The notes below the pieces were generated by a model. It made no database searches and had not been told where the DNA came from. It saw nothing but the letters and a program-made list of their open reading frames with translations. This document shows positions 55,276-64,000 of a stretch of DNA of 64,000 nucleotides, in pieces; the first letter of the stretch is position 1, and every line of letters begins with the position of its first letter. The DNA lies in assembly GCF_001717955.1 (NCBI RefSeq), contig NZ_CP014168.1:3071501-3135500 (forward strand), given 5' to 3'. Made by a program: the position numbers and the translations under genes. The DNA is from Sphingomonas panacis. GTDB taxonomy: Bacteria; Pseudomonadota; Alphaproteobacteria; Sphingomonadales; Sphingomonadaceae.

Positions 55276-57843
55276 ATGAAGCCGATCAAAAGCGCGCTGC
55301 TCGCGCGTGCCGCCGCGTGCGCGGTCGTTGCGGGCGCCTTCGCCGCACCCGCGCTGGCGCACACGGAAGCCGCGCCGGCCGCTCCGGCACCGGAGGCCGC
55401 GAGCGACGACGCGGCGCCCGACATCGTCGTCACCGGCGCGCGCGAAGGCCAGCGCAAGGCGGTCGCCGAGAAGCGGAACGCCGACAACACCGTCGAGGCG
55501 CTCTACGCCAACGATGTCGGCAAGCTGCCCGACCAGAATGTTGCCGAGGCGGTTCGCCGCCTTCCGGGTCTCTCGGTTGCCAACGATCAGGGCGAGGGCC
55601 GGTACGTCATCATTCGCGGCATCGACCCCAACCTCGTCAACGTCTCGCTCAACGGCCAGACCTTGCCCGCGCCCGAGCCGAACGGCCGGCAGGTCAAGCT
55701 CGACGATCTGCCCTCGGCGATGATCCAGTCGGTCATCGTCTCCAAGTCGCTGCTGCCGAGCCAGGATGCCAATGCGATCGGCGGCGAAGTCGCGATCCGC
55801 ACCCTGAACGCTTATGATCGCAGCGAGCGCTTCTTCCTCGGCGCGCGCGGTTCGGCCGGGTGGAGCAAGCTCAACGGCAAGACGCCGTGGGAGGTCGACG
55901 GGCAGGTCGGCGGCCGCTTCGGCGCCAACGAGCAATTCGGCGCCGTAGTCTCCGCCAATTATTCGCGTCGGCCGATCGAGTCGGAGAACTTCCAGGGATC
56001 AGAAGCATGGGGCACCGGCATTCCGGACCAGAACGGCCTGCGCGACTACAATCTCGTCCGAACCCGGCTCGGCGTGGTCGGCAATGTCGATTACCGCCCG
56101 TCGGACGACGTGAAGCTCTATATCCGGTCGAGCTATTCGAAATTCACCGACCACGAGACGCGCGACCAGAACCGCATCGGCAGCGAAACCGGCATCGCCC
56201 CTGCCAGTGCCACCAATGGCGTGTTCAAGGCGACCGGTACGATTCTGGTGCGGCGGCGCGAGGAGGACGACAACACCAAGTCGGTGACGCTGGGCGGCGA
56301 CTTCAACGTCGGTGGCGGCAAACTTGAGGCATCGGGCGGCTACACCAAGGCGGTCAAGGATGATCCGATCCGCAGCGAGTTCACCTTCGCGACCGCCAAA
56401 AGCGGGCTGACGGTCGATTACGATCTCTCGACCGATCCCTACAGCTTCACCCCACGCACGCCCGGCTTCACCGATCCGAGCAAGTTCGCGCTTACCAAAT
56501 TCAATCTCGATCGGCGCCAGGCCTATGAGGAAATCTGGCAGGCGCGGGTCGATTACACACTGCCGATCGCGATCGGCGACGACAGCAGTGTCAAGATCGG
56601 CGGCAAGTATCTCGATCGCCGCAAGTTCAACAATCAGGACAAGACCAACTACAAGGCCGGTGGCACCGTGCTGGCGCTCACCAATCTGGGGTATGTCGGC
56701 GACACCGGCTTTTACAACGGCATGTACAGCTTCGGTCAGCGTATCGATTATTTCAAGGCGCGTGCCTATGTCGAGGCTAACCCGGCCACGCTCAAGCTGG
56801 ACCCGACCGCGACGCTCGCCGATTCGCTGTCGAGCGATTATGACGTGAGCGAAAGCATCATCGCCGGCTATGCGATGGCGACGCTCAAGTTCGGGCCGCT
56901 CACGCTGATCCCGGGCGTGCGGATCGAGCATACCGAGGACAAGACCAAGGCGACTGTGGTCAACGCCGCTTCGAAGCTGACCGACGGCTACAACCGCTTC
57001 GGCGGCAAGAGCTATACGAACGTGTTTCCCGGCCTGAACGCCAAATGGGATATCGCGCCGGACGTGCTGATGCGCGCTGCAGTGACGACCGCGATCGGCC
57101 GACCGAACTATCCCAATCTCGCGCCGTTCGTCGTCGTCACCGATGATGCGGTACCGGGTATTTCGCTCGGCAACCCGGATCTCAAGCCGTACAAGTCCGT
57201 CAACCTCGACACCTCGCTCGAATATTATCCGACCAAGGACAGCGTGTTCGCGATCGGCCTGTTCTACAAGCATATCGACAACCCGATCTACACGAGCAGC
57301 GCCCGCGTCACGAACGCCAGCTTTGCGGGCGTGACCTATCCGGTCGCGCAGGTATCGCAGCCGATCAACGCCGACAGCGAAGTGGTGTACGGCATCGAAC
57401 TCAACGCGCAGACCCAGTTCACGTGGTTGCCAGGTCTGCTCAGCGGCTTTGGCGTTTCGGCGAATTACACGCATGTCGAGGGGCATGCGACCGCGCCGGG
57501 CATCCGCGCGGGCGATCTGCCGCTCGGTTTCCAGTCGCACGACATTGGCACCGCGCAGCTCTTCTACGAAAAATACGGCTTCGCGGCGCGGGTCGCCTAC
57601 AGCTATCGGTCGAAATATCTCGACTTGCTCGGCGGCAGCGCGGCGGCGGACGAGTATACCGACAACAACGGCCAGCTTGACGTGCATGCCAGCTATCAAA
57701 TCACGCCGATGGTGACGATCTTCGCCGATGGCACCAACCTGACCGACGCGCCGTGGCGCCGCTTCATCGGCACCAAGGCCAATCTGGTCGAACGCGAGCG
57801 CTACGACTATTCGCTGCGGGGTGGTGTGCAACTGCACTTTTAG
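55276..57843 (+). CDS. TonB-dependent receptor of the organic-phosphate module
   Basis: An 855-residue outer-membrane receptor. The signal peptide ends at APALAHT (about 28), the plug begins at DIVVTGAREGQRKAV, and contains LPDQNVAEAVRRLPGLSVANDQGEG, VIIRGIDPNLV and GGEVAIRTL, a pattern of large sphingomonad and Caulobacter receptors. The barrel ends in YDYSLRGGVQLHF with a terminal Phe. The phytase-like gene follows 51 bp after its stop, so import of a phosphorylated compound such as inositol phosphate or its sugar/alcohol product is inferred. Confidence 0.9.
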   Translation: MKPIKSALLARAAACAVVAGAFAAPALAHTEAAPAAPAPEAASDDAAPDIVVTGAREGQRKAVAEKRNADNTVEALYANDVGKLPDQNVAEAVRRLPGLSVANDQGEGRYVIIRGIDPNLVNVSLNGQTLPAPEPNGRQVKLDDLPSAMIQSVIVSKSLLPSQDANAIGGEVAIRTLNAYDRSERFFLGARGSAGWSKLNGKTPWEVDGQVGGRFGANEQFGAVVSANYSRRPIESENFQGSEAWGTGIPDQNGLRDYNLVRTRLGVVGNVDYRPSDDVKLYIRSSYSKFTDHETRDQNRIGSETGIAPASATNGVFKATGTILVRRREEDDNTKSVTLGGDFNVGGGKLEASGGYTKAVKDDPIRSEFTFATAKSGLTVDYDLSTDPYSFTPRTPGFTDPSKFALTKFNLDRRQAYEEIWQARVDYTLPIAIGDDSSVKIGGKYLDRRKFNNQDKTNYKAGGTVLALTNLGYVGDTGFYNGMYSFGQRIDYFKARAYVEANPATLKLDPTATLADSLSSDYDVSESIIAGYAMATLKFGPLTLIPGVRIEHTEDKTKATVVNAASKLTDGYNRFGGKSYTNVFPGLNAKWDIAPDVLMRAAVTTAIGRPNYPNLAPFVVVTDDAVPGISLGNPDLKPYKSVNLDTSLEYYPTKDSVFAIGLFYKHIDNPIYTSSARVTNASFAGVTYPVAQVSQPINADSEVVYGIELNAQTQFTWLPGLLSGFGVSANYTHVEGHATAPGIRAGDLPLGFQSHDIGTAQLFYEKYGFAARVAYSYRSKYLDLLGGSAAADEYTDNNGQLDVHASYQITPMVTIFADGTNLTDAPWRRFIGTKANLVERERYDYSLRGGVQLHF

Positions 57844-57894
57844 CGGATGCATCCAACCCCCGGGACGAACGGGGACTATGGAAGAGGTACGTCG

Positions 57895-59076
57895 ATGCGC
57901 CGTTCAAGCCTGACTCTTGCTCTCGCGCTGGCCGGGTTTGGCAGCAGTGCCGCACTCGCCAAAACCCCGACGCTCAAGCTCGACCGCGTCGTGCTGATGA
58001 TGCGTCACGGCGTCCGTCCGCCCACCAAGGCGCCCGCGATGCCGGCCAGCGTCACGCCAGAGCGCTGGCCGGACTGGGCGGTGCCGCCGGGCTGGCTGAC
58101 CGCGCACGGCACGGTCGCCGTGACGGCGCTTGGCACCGCCGATCGGGCAGGCTTCGTCGCGGCGGGGCTGTTGCCGGCGAACGGCTGCCCGGCGGCGGGA
58201 TCGGTCGCGATCATCGCCGACAGCGACCAGCGCACCATCGCCACCGCCGATGCCTGGGCGTCAGGTTTCGCGCCGGGCTGCACGCTGCCGAGCACGCACA
58301 AGCCGCAGGATGTCGATGATCCGGTCTTCTCGCCGCTTGGCAGGGGCGCGACGCTCGACCCGGTGGCGGTGAACGCGGCGGTGAAGGCCGCGATCGGGCC
58401 GGGCGGGGTGGCGGCGCTCGACGCGCGCTACGCCCCGTTGCTGCGCAAGCTCGACACGATCCTCTGCGCGCGTAAGCCCGCGTGCGGTGTGACTCGGACG
58501 CCGACCGGCCTCACCGACGCGACCGTGACCAGCCGCCCCAAGCTGCGCGGCGCGCTCGATTTCGCTTCGACTGCAGCGCAAGTGCTGCTGCTCGAATATG
58601 CCGACGGCAAGCCCATGGCCGACGTCGGCTTCGGCCGCGCCAGTGCCGCCGACGTGACCGCGCTATCCGAACTTCACGCGCTCGAATTCCGCCTGCTCGC
58701 ACGGCCTATGCCGGTCGCACGCGCCAATCTGGCGCTGATAACCCCGACCATCGCGGCGGCGCTGACCGAGCGCGAGGCGGCACGCGTGACGGTGTTCTCC
58801 GCGCACGACACGCAGATCGCCAATCTTGGCGGGCTGCTTGGTGTCCACTGGCACGTGCCTGGCTATGCGGCGGACGATCCAGCGCCCGGCGGTGCGATCG
58901 TGATCGAGCGATTGCGCGATGCGGCGGGGAGGGCGTTCGTGCGTGTCAAATACCGTGCGCAACCGCTCACGGCGCTGCGGGCTGGCGGCGGCGCGCCGTT
59001 CGAACAGGTGCTCAGCGTGCCCGGCTGCGGCACTTTATGCCCGGCCGCCCGCTTCGTCGCGATCCTGCGACAATAA
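57895..59076 (+). CDS. histidine acid phosphatase (phytase-like), exported
   Basis: A 393-residue protein with a signal peptide ending near SAALAKT (about 23). It has the catalytic motif RHGVRPP (H38 nucleophile) and the late HD proton donor in VFSAHDTQ (about 310). This two-step histidine phosphatase family includes bacterial phytases and acid glucose-1-phosphatases. GAGG stands 8 bases before the ATG at 57895; an earlier in-frame ATG would break the signal peptide. It lies downstream of a TonB receptor and converges with a nucleotide pyrophosphatase-type gene, forming an organic phosphate scavenging set. Confidence 0.9.
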   Translation: MRRSSLTLALALAGFGSSAALAKTPTLKLDRVVLMMRHGVRPPTKAPAMPASVTPERWPDWAVPPGWLTAHGTVAVTALGTADRAGFVAAGLLPANGCPAAGSVAIIADSDQRTIATADAWASGFAPGCTLPSTHKPQDVDDPVFSPLGRGATLDPVAVNAAVKAAIGPGGVAALDARYAPLLRKLDTILCARKPACGVTRTPTGLTDATVTSRPKLRGALDFASTAAQVLLLEYADGKPMADVGFGRASAADVTALSELHALEFRLLARPMPVARANLALITPTIAAALTEREAARVTVFSAHDTQIANLGGLLGVHWHVPGYAADDPAPGGAIVIERLRDAAGRAFVRVKYRAQPLTALRAGGGAPFEQVLSVPGCGTLCPAARFVAILRQ

Positions 59077-59078
59077 CG

Positions 59079-60362
59079 CTAGCGCCTGAGCGCAGCCCGA
59101 AACGGCGCATCGTCTCCGTCCACGCCCTTCGCGGGCGGCAGGTGGAGCAGATCGCGCAGCAGCGGATAGACATCGACATTGTCGAACGACGGCAGCGTGC
59201 CGACCGGCTTGATCGCCGGCCCGCTCGCCACGAACAGCGCGAGCATCTCGGGCGCCATATTGTCATAGCCGTGATTGCCGCCGGTGCGGGCTTTGTCGGG
59301 CGTGGTCTTGGCGGTTTCCCAGCCCGGCTCGGCGAGGCAGAAGTAAGGCCGGACGCGCGGATTGCTGCCATAATGGAAGCGCGCCGGAATCTGGTCCTTG
59401 CGCCAGCATTGCAGATGGTTGTGACGCGCGAACAGCGCCTTTTCCAGCGCCGCTTCGTGCCCGGACACCGCCGTTAGCGAGGCGAACGGCCCGGTTTCGA
59501 AAATGCGGTAGTCTGCGGGGTTGGCGATTGAGTCGATCGCGATCACGCGTGCGCTGCTGGTCGCGGCCATGCCGTGATCCGCGACGATGACGAAATTGGC
59601 GGGCTGGCCGAGTTCGCGCAAGCCCGCGACGATCTTGCCGACCTGCGCGTCGACGGCGCCGACGATGGCGGTGGTGCGGGCATCGTCGGGGCCGAAATCA
59701 TGCCCCGCGCTGTCCACGGTATCGAAGTACATGGCGACGAAACGCGGGCGGATCGCGGTCGGGCGACGCATCCAGTCGAGCAAGCCGTTAACGCGCTGCT
59801 CGCTCGTCACCGCCTGGTTGAATTGCATCCAGTCCTCGGGCCGTGTCCCGCCGGTGGTGGCGCCGTGGCCGTTGGGCTTGACCGCACCGCCCCACGCCAC
59901 GTTCGAGCCAGGCCAGAACAGCGCGCCAGTGCGAATGCCGGCCTGCTCGGCATCGACCCACAACGGCTTGGCCTCGCTCCACCAGAACGGGTCGTCCGTC
60001 GCCATGGTGAAGGTTTCAGCCGGGCGGCGCACGTCCTCCATAGTGTTCGAAACGATGCCATTGCGATCGGGCCGCTCGCCGGTGATGATCGTCCAGTGGT
60101 TGGGGAAGGTCTTCGACGGAAAGGACGGCCGCATCGCCGCGCTGATCCCCGCCGCCGCGAGCGCCGACAGGTTGGGCGTCACACCACGCTGGAGGTAATC
60201 CGCCCGGAACCCGTCGATCGAGATCAATATGGTGACCGGCGTCCGTGCCGCTTCGGCGGCGGACGCAACGGGCGGGGCGGGGGCTGCTGCCGGGGGCGTG
60301 ACACAGGCCTGAAGGCCCGCGCAAAGCCCGGCGACGGCGATCTTGCTATACCAACGCATCAC
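59079..60362 (-). CDS. ectonucleotide pyrophosphatase/phosphodiesterase family protein
   Basis: A 427-residue exported hydrolase of the alkaline phosphatase superfamily. The N-terminus ends in LQAC (lipobox, Cys20). Metal-binding and catalytic motifs: ISIDGFRADYL (first metal Asp), PSFPSKTFPNHWTIITG with the catalytic Thr, DTVDSAGHDFGP and IVADHGMA with the other ligands, and HGYDN near the end. Members cleave nucleotides and phosphodiesters. Two adjacent ATG codons (60362, 60359) are possible starts. It converges with the phytase gene (2 bp between stops). Confidence 0.9.
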   Translation of the reverse strand: MMRWYSKIAVAGLCAGLQACVTPPAAAPAPPVASAAEAARTPVTILISIDGFRADYLQRGVTPNLSALAAAGISAAMRPSFPSKTFPNHWTIITGERPDRNGIVSNTMEDVRRPAETFTMATDDPFWWSEAKPLWVDAEQAGIRTGALFWPGSNVAWGGAVKPNGHGATTGGTRPEDWMQFNQAVTSEQRVNGLLDWMRRPTAIRPRFVAMYFDTVDSAGHDFGPDDARTTAIVGAVDAQVGKIVAGLRELGQPANFVIVADHGMAATSSARVIAIDSIANPADYRIFETGPFASLTAVSGHEAALEKALFARHNHLQCWRKDQIPARFHYGSNPRVRPYFCLAEPGWETAKTTPDKARTGGNHGYDNMAPEMLALFVASGPAIKPVGTLPSFDNVDVYPLLRDLLHLPPAKGVDGDDAPFRAALRR

Positions 60363-60413
60363 CGCCCCCTGCGCCGGGTCTGCGACATCTTCAAGACAGT
60401 GTAGCGCGGAAAC

Positions 60414-61514
60414 TCAGACGTTGAAGCGGAACAGCATCACGTCGCCGTCCTGAACGACATATTCCTTGCCTTCCTGCCGCAGCTTGCCCGCATCGCGCGC
60501 GCCGGCTTCGCCCTTGAACGCGATGTAATCAGCGAAGGCGATCGTCTCGGCGCGGATGAAACCGCGCTCGAAATCGGTGTGGATCTCGCCCGCCGCCTGC
60601 GGGGCCTTGGCGCCGACATGCACCGTCCACGCGCGCGCTTCCTTGGGGCCGACCGTGAAGAAGGTCAGCAGCTTGAGCAATTTGTACCCGGCGGTAATGA
60701 CGCGGGCGAGGCCGGTCTCTTCCAGCCCCAGTTCATCAAGGAATTCGCCGCGCTCGTCGGCCGGCATCGTCGCGATCTCGGCCTCGATCGCGGCGGAGAC
60801 GACCACAGCTTCGGCGCCCTCGGCCTTGGCCTTTTCGAACACTCGCGCGGACAGCGCATTGCCGTTCGCCGCATCGCCCTCATCGACATTGCAGACGTAG
60901 AGCACCGGCTTGGAGGTGAGCAACTGCGCCTGCGCGAACACGCGCGCTTCCTCCTCGTCCTTGGGGACGGTCAGGCGTGCGGGCTTGCCCTCGCGCAACA
61001 GCTCGAGCGCTTGCCCCAACACCGCGACGCCGATCTTGGCTTCCTTGTCGCCCTGCGCCGCCTTTTTGGCGAGGTTGGGCACGCGCTTTTCGAGGCTCTC
61101 GAGATCGGACAGCATCAATTCGGTCTCGACCGTCTCGGCGTCGGCGATCGGATCGACCTTGCCCTCGACATGCGTCACGTCGCCATCCTCGAAGCAGCGC
61201 AACACATGCACGATCGCATCGACCTCGCGGATGTTGCCGAGGAACTGATTGCCCAGACCCTCGCCCTTGGAGGCGCCGCGCACCAGCCCGGCGATGTCGA
61301 CGAAAGCGAGCTGCGTTTCGATGATCTTGGCCGATCCGGCGACGGCGGCAAGCTGGTCGAGCCGCGGATCGGGCACCGTGACGTTGCCGACGTTCGGCTC
61401 GATCGTGCAGAACGGATAGTTCGCCGCCTGCGCCGCCGCCGTCTGCGTCAGCGCGTTGAACAGGGTCGACTTGCCGACATTGGGCAGGCCCACGATACCA
61501 CAGCGGAAACCCAT
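60414..61514 (-). CDS. ychF: redox-regulated ATPase YchF
   Basis: A 366-residue Obg-type P-loop protein that prefers ATP. Walker A is GLPNVGKST (9-17), followed by [20 protein letters not shown] (G3 region) and [10 protein letters not shown] in place of a GTP-specifying NKxD, which is why YchF binds ATP. The C-terminal TGS-like domain ends in [19 protein letters not shown] 61514 gives the normal family length; an ATG 10 codons earlier is not supported. Confidence 0.96.
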   Translation of the reverse strand: MGFRCGIVGLPNVGKSTLFNALTQTAAAQAANYPFCTIEPNVGNVTVPDPRLDQLAAVAGSAKIIETQLAFVDIAGLVRGASKGEGLGNQFLGNIREVDAIVHVLRCFEDGDVTHVEGKVDPIADAETVETELMLSDLESLEKRVPNLAKKAAQGDKEAKIGVAVLGQALELLREGKPARLTVPKDEEEARVFAQAQLLTSKPVLYVCNVDEGDAANGNALSARVFEKAKAEGAEAVVVSAAIEAEIATMPADERGEFLDELGLEETGLARVITAGYKLLKLLTFFTVGPKEARAWTVHVGAKAPQAAGEIHTDFERGFIRAETIAFADYIAFKGEAGARDAGKLRQEGKEYVVQDGDVMLFRFNV

Positions 61515-61605
61515 ATTCTCGTCCTTGAAATGCTGGTGCGCCACAACGGGCGCGAGATGGTGCCGCCGATAGCGAGTGCGGCGCAGGATTGCCAGATGGC
61601 CGCGT

Positions 61606-61687
61606 CGTCACCCCAGCGCAAGCTGGGGTCTCCCGCTGTCGGCCGCGCGCGTTCCCCAGTAAGATCCCAGCGTGCGCTGGGATGACG
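61606..61687. repeat. paired palindromic repeat (type B, copy 3)
   Basis: Arms 61606-61629 and 61664-61687 with a 34-nt centre. The left arm is the consensus with the CCCCAGC-GCAA-GCTGGGG hairpin. In the right arm the hairpin reads ATCCCAGC-GTGC-GCTGGGAT, where one C:G pair became T:A on both sides. It lies between the oxygenase-like gene and ychF. Confidence 0.85.
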
Positions 61688-61696
61688 GAGTAGGCG

Positions 61697-62299
61697 TCAG
61701 CTATAGTTGAAGCTGATGCTGATCCGGTCCTGCTTGGCGGTGCCGGCGATCACCTCGTGGCGCAGCCAGCTTTCCCACAGCAGGATCGTCCCCGGTTCCG
61801 GCGCGACGTGCGCGAAGGTGCGTTGCGCCTCGGGGGCATCCTCGCGGCGGGTGGGGGCGGCCATCATCAGCGGCAGGCGCGGGTCTTCGAAGCGGATCGC
61901 GCCCGCGCCCGGCGGCACCGCGACGTAAAGCGTGCCCGACACCACCGAATGCGGGTGGATGTGCCCCGAATGCATGCCGCCGGGCTTGAGGACGTTGACC
62001 CACAGGCTGTCGAGCCGGAGCTTGCGCCCGCCGAGATCGAACGCGCAGCCTTCCGCGAAGGCGGCGACGTGTTTGGCGAGCTTCTTGGCGAGATCGCTGA
62101 AGGCGGGGTCGCGCTGCGGCAGGTCGCCCAGCGAGGCATAGCTGGTGTAGCCGCGGTAATTGTGTTGCTTCGACCACGCGCGCCCGGCGCGGTCCTCCTG
62201 CGCGAACATCAGGCAGGATTGCTCCAGTTCCTCGAGCATGCGCGGATCGGCGAGGCTGCCCTCATACACCGGAGTCGCGAACAGGGTGCGGATGGTCAT
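61697..62299 (-). CDS. putative 2OG-Fe(II) oxygenase family protein
   Basis: A 200-residue protein of the TIGR02466-like group of double-stranded beta-helix oxygenases. The iron site is suggested by HIHPHSVVSGTLYV (proximal histidines) and LRHEV near the end, with ISISFN closing the fold. The start TIRTLFATPVYEG is typical. The substrate is unknown; related phage and bacterial proteins hydroxylate unidentified targets. ATG 62299 overlaps the pth stop by 4 bp and gives the usual length. Confidence 0.85.
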   Translation of the reverse strand: MTIRTLFATPVYEGSLADPRMLEELEQSCLMFAQEDRAGRAWSKQHNYRGYTSYASLGDLPQRDPAFSDLAKKLAKHVAAFAEGCAFDLGGRKLRLDSLWVNVLKPGGMHSGHIHPHSVVSGTLYVAVPPGAGAIRFEDPRLPLMMAAPTRREDAPEAQRTFAHVAPEPGTILLWESWLRHEVIAGTAKQDRISISFNYS

Positions 62300-62871
62300 T
62301 TGCCGTCTCCAAGGCGTAGCGCGACATCGTTCATGAAGCGCACGTCGTCGCCCTTGGCGAGCCACGGCGCTTCGGCTGCGACCGCGCCGAGCATGTCGGA
62401 GAGCGGGTCCATCTCGGCCTTGGCGTAATTGCCGAGCACGTAGGGCGAAACCTTGTCCTTGTGCCCGGGATGGCCGATGCCGAGCCGGATGCGGCGGAAC
62501 GCGTTGCCGATATGCGCCTCGGTCGAGCGCAGGCCGTTATGCCCGGCGGTGCCGCCGCCGACCTTCACCTTGACGCGGAACGGCGCGATATCGAGTTCAT
62601 CGTGGAAGACGGTGACGTCGCCGGTGTCGAGCTTGTAGAAGCGCATCGCCTCGCCGACGCTGCGGCCGCTTTCGTTCATGAAGGTGGCCGGCTTGAGCAG
62701 CAGGATTTTGTCAGGGCCGATGCGGCCTTCCTGAGTCCAGCCCTGGAACGCCTTCTTGACGGGCGAAAAGCCGTGGAGATCGGCGATCGTGTCGATCGCC
62801 ATGAAGCCGACATTGTGGCGGTTGAGCGCATATTGCGCGCCCGGATTGCCGAGACCGACCCAGATTTGCAC
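62296..62871 (-). CDS. pth: peptidyl-tRNA hydrolase
   Basis: A 191-residue enzyme that releases peptides from stalled peptidyl-tRNA. Motifs: WVGLGNPGAQYALNRHNVGFM (catalytic H19), FMNESGRSV, VFHDELDI with the conserved Asp, and GGTAGHNGLRS. A GTG start at 62871, preceded by GGGAGA, matches the family start; a longer frame would run through the repeat region. rplY lies 270 bp upstream on the same strand, the usual order rplY-pth-ychF being kept with one insertion. Confidence 0.96.
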   Translation of the reverse strand: MQIWVGLGNPGAQYALNRHNVGFMAIDTIADLHGFSPVKKAFQGWTQEGRIGPDKILLLKPATFMNESGRSVGEAMRFYKLDTGDVTVFHDELDIAPFRVKVKVGGGTAGHNGLRSTEAHIGNAFRRIRLGIGHPGHKDKVSPYVLGNYAKAEMDPLSDMLGAVAAEAPWLAKGDDVRFMNDVALRLGDGK

Positions 62872-62894
62872 TAAAGTCTCCCTCTCCCCTCTGG

Positions 62895-63117
62895 GGCAGG
62901 GCAATCGCATATGGAAATCCAATCGCCGGAAACCGAGTATTCGGAAAGTCCAAATCCCGAAAATCGGCACTTTTCCGCGCAACGCGAAAATTGCGAAAAG
63001 CCCGGTTTGCGACACAAAATTTCATATGCGATTGCCCTGCCTCTGGGGAGAGGGCTGGGGAGAGGGGCAGTGCTAGAGCGCAGCGCCCGTTACTGCCCCT
63101 CTCCCAACCCTCTCCCC
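62895..63117. repeat. nested inverted repeats between rplY and pth (type E)
   Basis: An outer pair, GGCAGGGCAATCGCATATG (62895-62913) and its exact complement (63023-63041), is 109 nt apart. A second pair of 27/26 nt (63045-63071 and 63092-63117; GGGGAGAGGG-rich) has a 20-nt loop and small differences. Between the first arms is AT-richer DNA with TCGGAAA and CCGAAAATC motifs but no gene. The 270-bp gap shows no coding potential. Confidence 0.75.
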
Positions 63118-63141
63118 GGAGGGGAGAGGGCTTTCGTTCGA

Positions 63142-63789
63142 TTACTCGGCTTCCGGTGCTGCCTCGGCGGCCTGCGCCTCGGCGACGGCGGCATCAGCCT
63201 CCTCGTCGGCGACGGTCGGCACGGTCGGCGGGACGATCGTCGCGATGGTGAAGTCGCGGTCGGTGATCGCCGGCGTCACGCCCTTGGGCAGCGTCACGTT
63301 CGAGATGTGGATCGAATCGCCGATCTCGCGGCCAGCCAGCGAGATGGTGATGTCGTCGGGGATCGCGGCCGCGTCGCAGACCAGCTCGATCTCGTGCTGG
63401 ACGATGTTGAGCACGCCCTTGCCGGTCTTGATGCCGGGGGCCTCGTCCTCATCGGTGAACACGACCGGCACGCTGACGTGAACGGTGGTGTGCGCGCCGA
63501 TGCGCAGGAAATCGACGTGAACCGGACGATCGGTGACGGCATCGAACGCAACGTCCTTGGGGAGCGTGCGGACGGTCTTGCCGCCGGTTTCGATCATCAC
63601 CTGGGAATTCATGAAGTGACCCGTCATGAGGAGACGCATCAGCGCCTTTTCCTCGACGTGGATCGCCAGGGGTTCCTGGTTGTTGCCATAGACGACGGCG
63701 GGTACGCGGCCTTCACGACGAAGCAAACGGGAGGCTCCCTTGCCAACCTGTTCGCGCGTCTCGGCTGCGAGCGTCAGTTGTTCGCTCAT
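63142..63789 (-). CDS. rplY: 50S ribosomal protein L25/general stress protein Ctc
   Basis: A 215-residue long-form L25 (TL5/Ctc type) that binds 5S rRNA. The N-terminal L25 domain has [24 protein letters not shown] and the beta-barrel DFLRIG; the C-terminal TL5 domain has [38 protein letters not shown]. An acidic Ala/Glu tail ends the protein, common in alphaproteobacteria. It lies upstream of pth. Confidence 0.96.
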   Translation of the reverse strand: MSEQLTLAAETREQVGKGASRLLRREGRVPAVVYGNNQEPLAIHVEEKALMRLLMTGHFMNSQVMIETGGKTVRTLPKDVAFDAVTDRPVHVDFLRIGAHTTVHVSVPVVFTDEDEAPGIKTGKGVLNIVQHEIELVCDAAAIPDDITISLAGREIGDSIHISNVTLPKGVTPAITDRDFTIATIVPPTVPTVADEEADAAVAEAQAAEAAPEAE

Positions 63790-63969
63790 TGCAGATCTCC
63801 GAAATACGTTGGTTCAAATCCGCTCAGGCCTCCAGGGATGACCCTGACCGGAAGGCGGCGCGCATAGCGGAAGCGCGTGCGAAGGGCAAGGCGAGATGCG
63901 CGCGCGGCCCGGCTGGACACCGCCGCAAGGCTCCCCATATCGGCGGGAGAGCATAAAAGGAGAGTGCCA

Positions 63970-64000
63970 ATGTCCGAGAACAACCAGGCCGAGTGGAAGA
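63970..64000 (+). CDS. start of a gene cut by the window end (possibly AlbA_2/Schlafen-type)
   Basis: ATG at 63970 follows AAAAGGAGAG closely, a strong ribosome binding site, and ten codons (MSENNQAEWK) remain in the window. The sequence resembles the beginning of AlbA_2-type putative DNA- or RNA-binding ATPase proteins (ENxxxEWK), but ten residues cannot prove it. Confidence 0.4.
   Translation, partial: MSENNQAEWK

Overview
The window is GC-rich alphaproteobacterial chromosome, most likely from a Sphingomonas-type sphingomonad. The grounds are a pyruvate dehydrogenase E1-beta with a fused lipoyl domain, a fused ispDF next to dusB-ntrB-ntrC, a UrcA-type secreted protein, two large TonB-dependent receptors, a cysK-MFS pair, and putative general-stress promoters of the EcfG type (GGAAC, 16-17 bp, C/G-GTT). 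Most genes are packed in short operons with 4-bp ATGA overlaps. I see no insertion sequence, prophage, CRISPR array or rRNA. Two tRNAs (Thr-TGT, Ser-GGA) are present.

Layout. 1-4700: the end of hisI, a lipoprotein, a SleB-type wall hydrolase, cysK and an MFS exporter. 4750-7290: pdhA-pdhB. 7330-10720: an isolated Tad/Flp minor-pilin trio (TadE, TadE, von Willebrand TadG). 10780-15070: a phytoene-synthase-like protein, an EF-hand protein, an orphan, and a MocR regulator divergent from urcA-phzF. 15070-18080: trmFO, a membrane-SRPBCC protein and a GbsR/MarR-type regulator, with the same operator-like palindrome in front of the last two. 18360-25060: a DUF952 protein, gyrA, a small secreted protein, an SDR, yaaA and a TPR-like secreted protein. 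25140-34660: rnd, aspS, ppk2, a second SleB-type hydrolase, carbonic anhydrase, lipA, a RatA/Coq10-type protein, cinA, a secreted protein and ispDF. 34750-39600: dusB-ntrB-ntrC and an operon of three small exported proteins ending in an I78-type protease inhibitor.

39640-44500 holds two divergent FdhF/YdeP-type molybdenum oxidoreductases around tRNA-Thr; the first has a perfect EcfG-type promoter. 44500-48730 is a probable metal-uptake operon (DUF2946-like protein, TonB receptor, PepSY membrane protein). It is followed by a large six-hairpin-like protein of unknown function, a 65-residue hydrophilic protein and a multi-PAS hybrid histidine kinase; the last two also have EcfG-type promoters. 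54090-60360 starts with tRNA-Ser and a periplasmic cyclophilin, then an organic-phosphate scavenging set (TonB receptor, histidine acid phosphatase/phytase, nucleotide pyrophosphatase-type enzyme). 60410 to the end is ychF, a 2OG-Fe(II) oxygenase-like protein, pth, rplY and the first codons of another gene.

The most interesting signals are the putative general-stress promoters linking a formate-dehydrogenase-like enzyme, a hybrid kinase and a small stress-type protein; the twin operator of the GbsR-like regulator; and several families of paired palindromic intergenic repeats, one with GNRA-type loops and an apparent compensatory base change.
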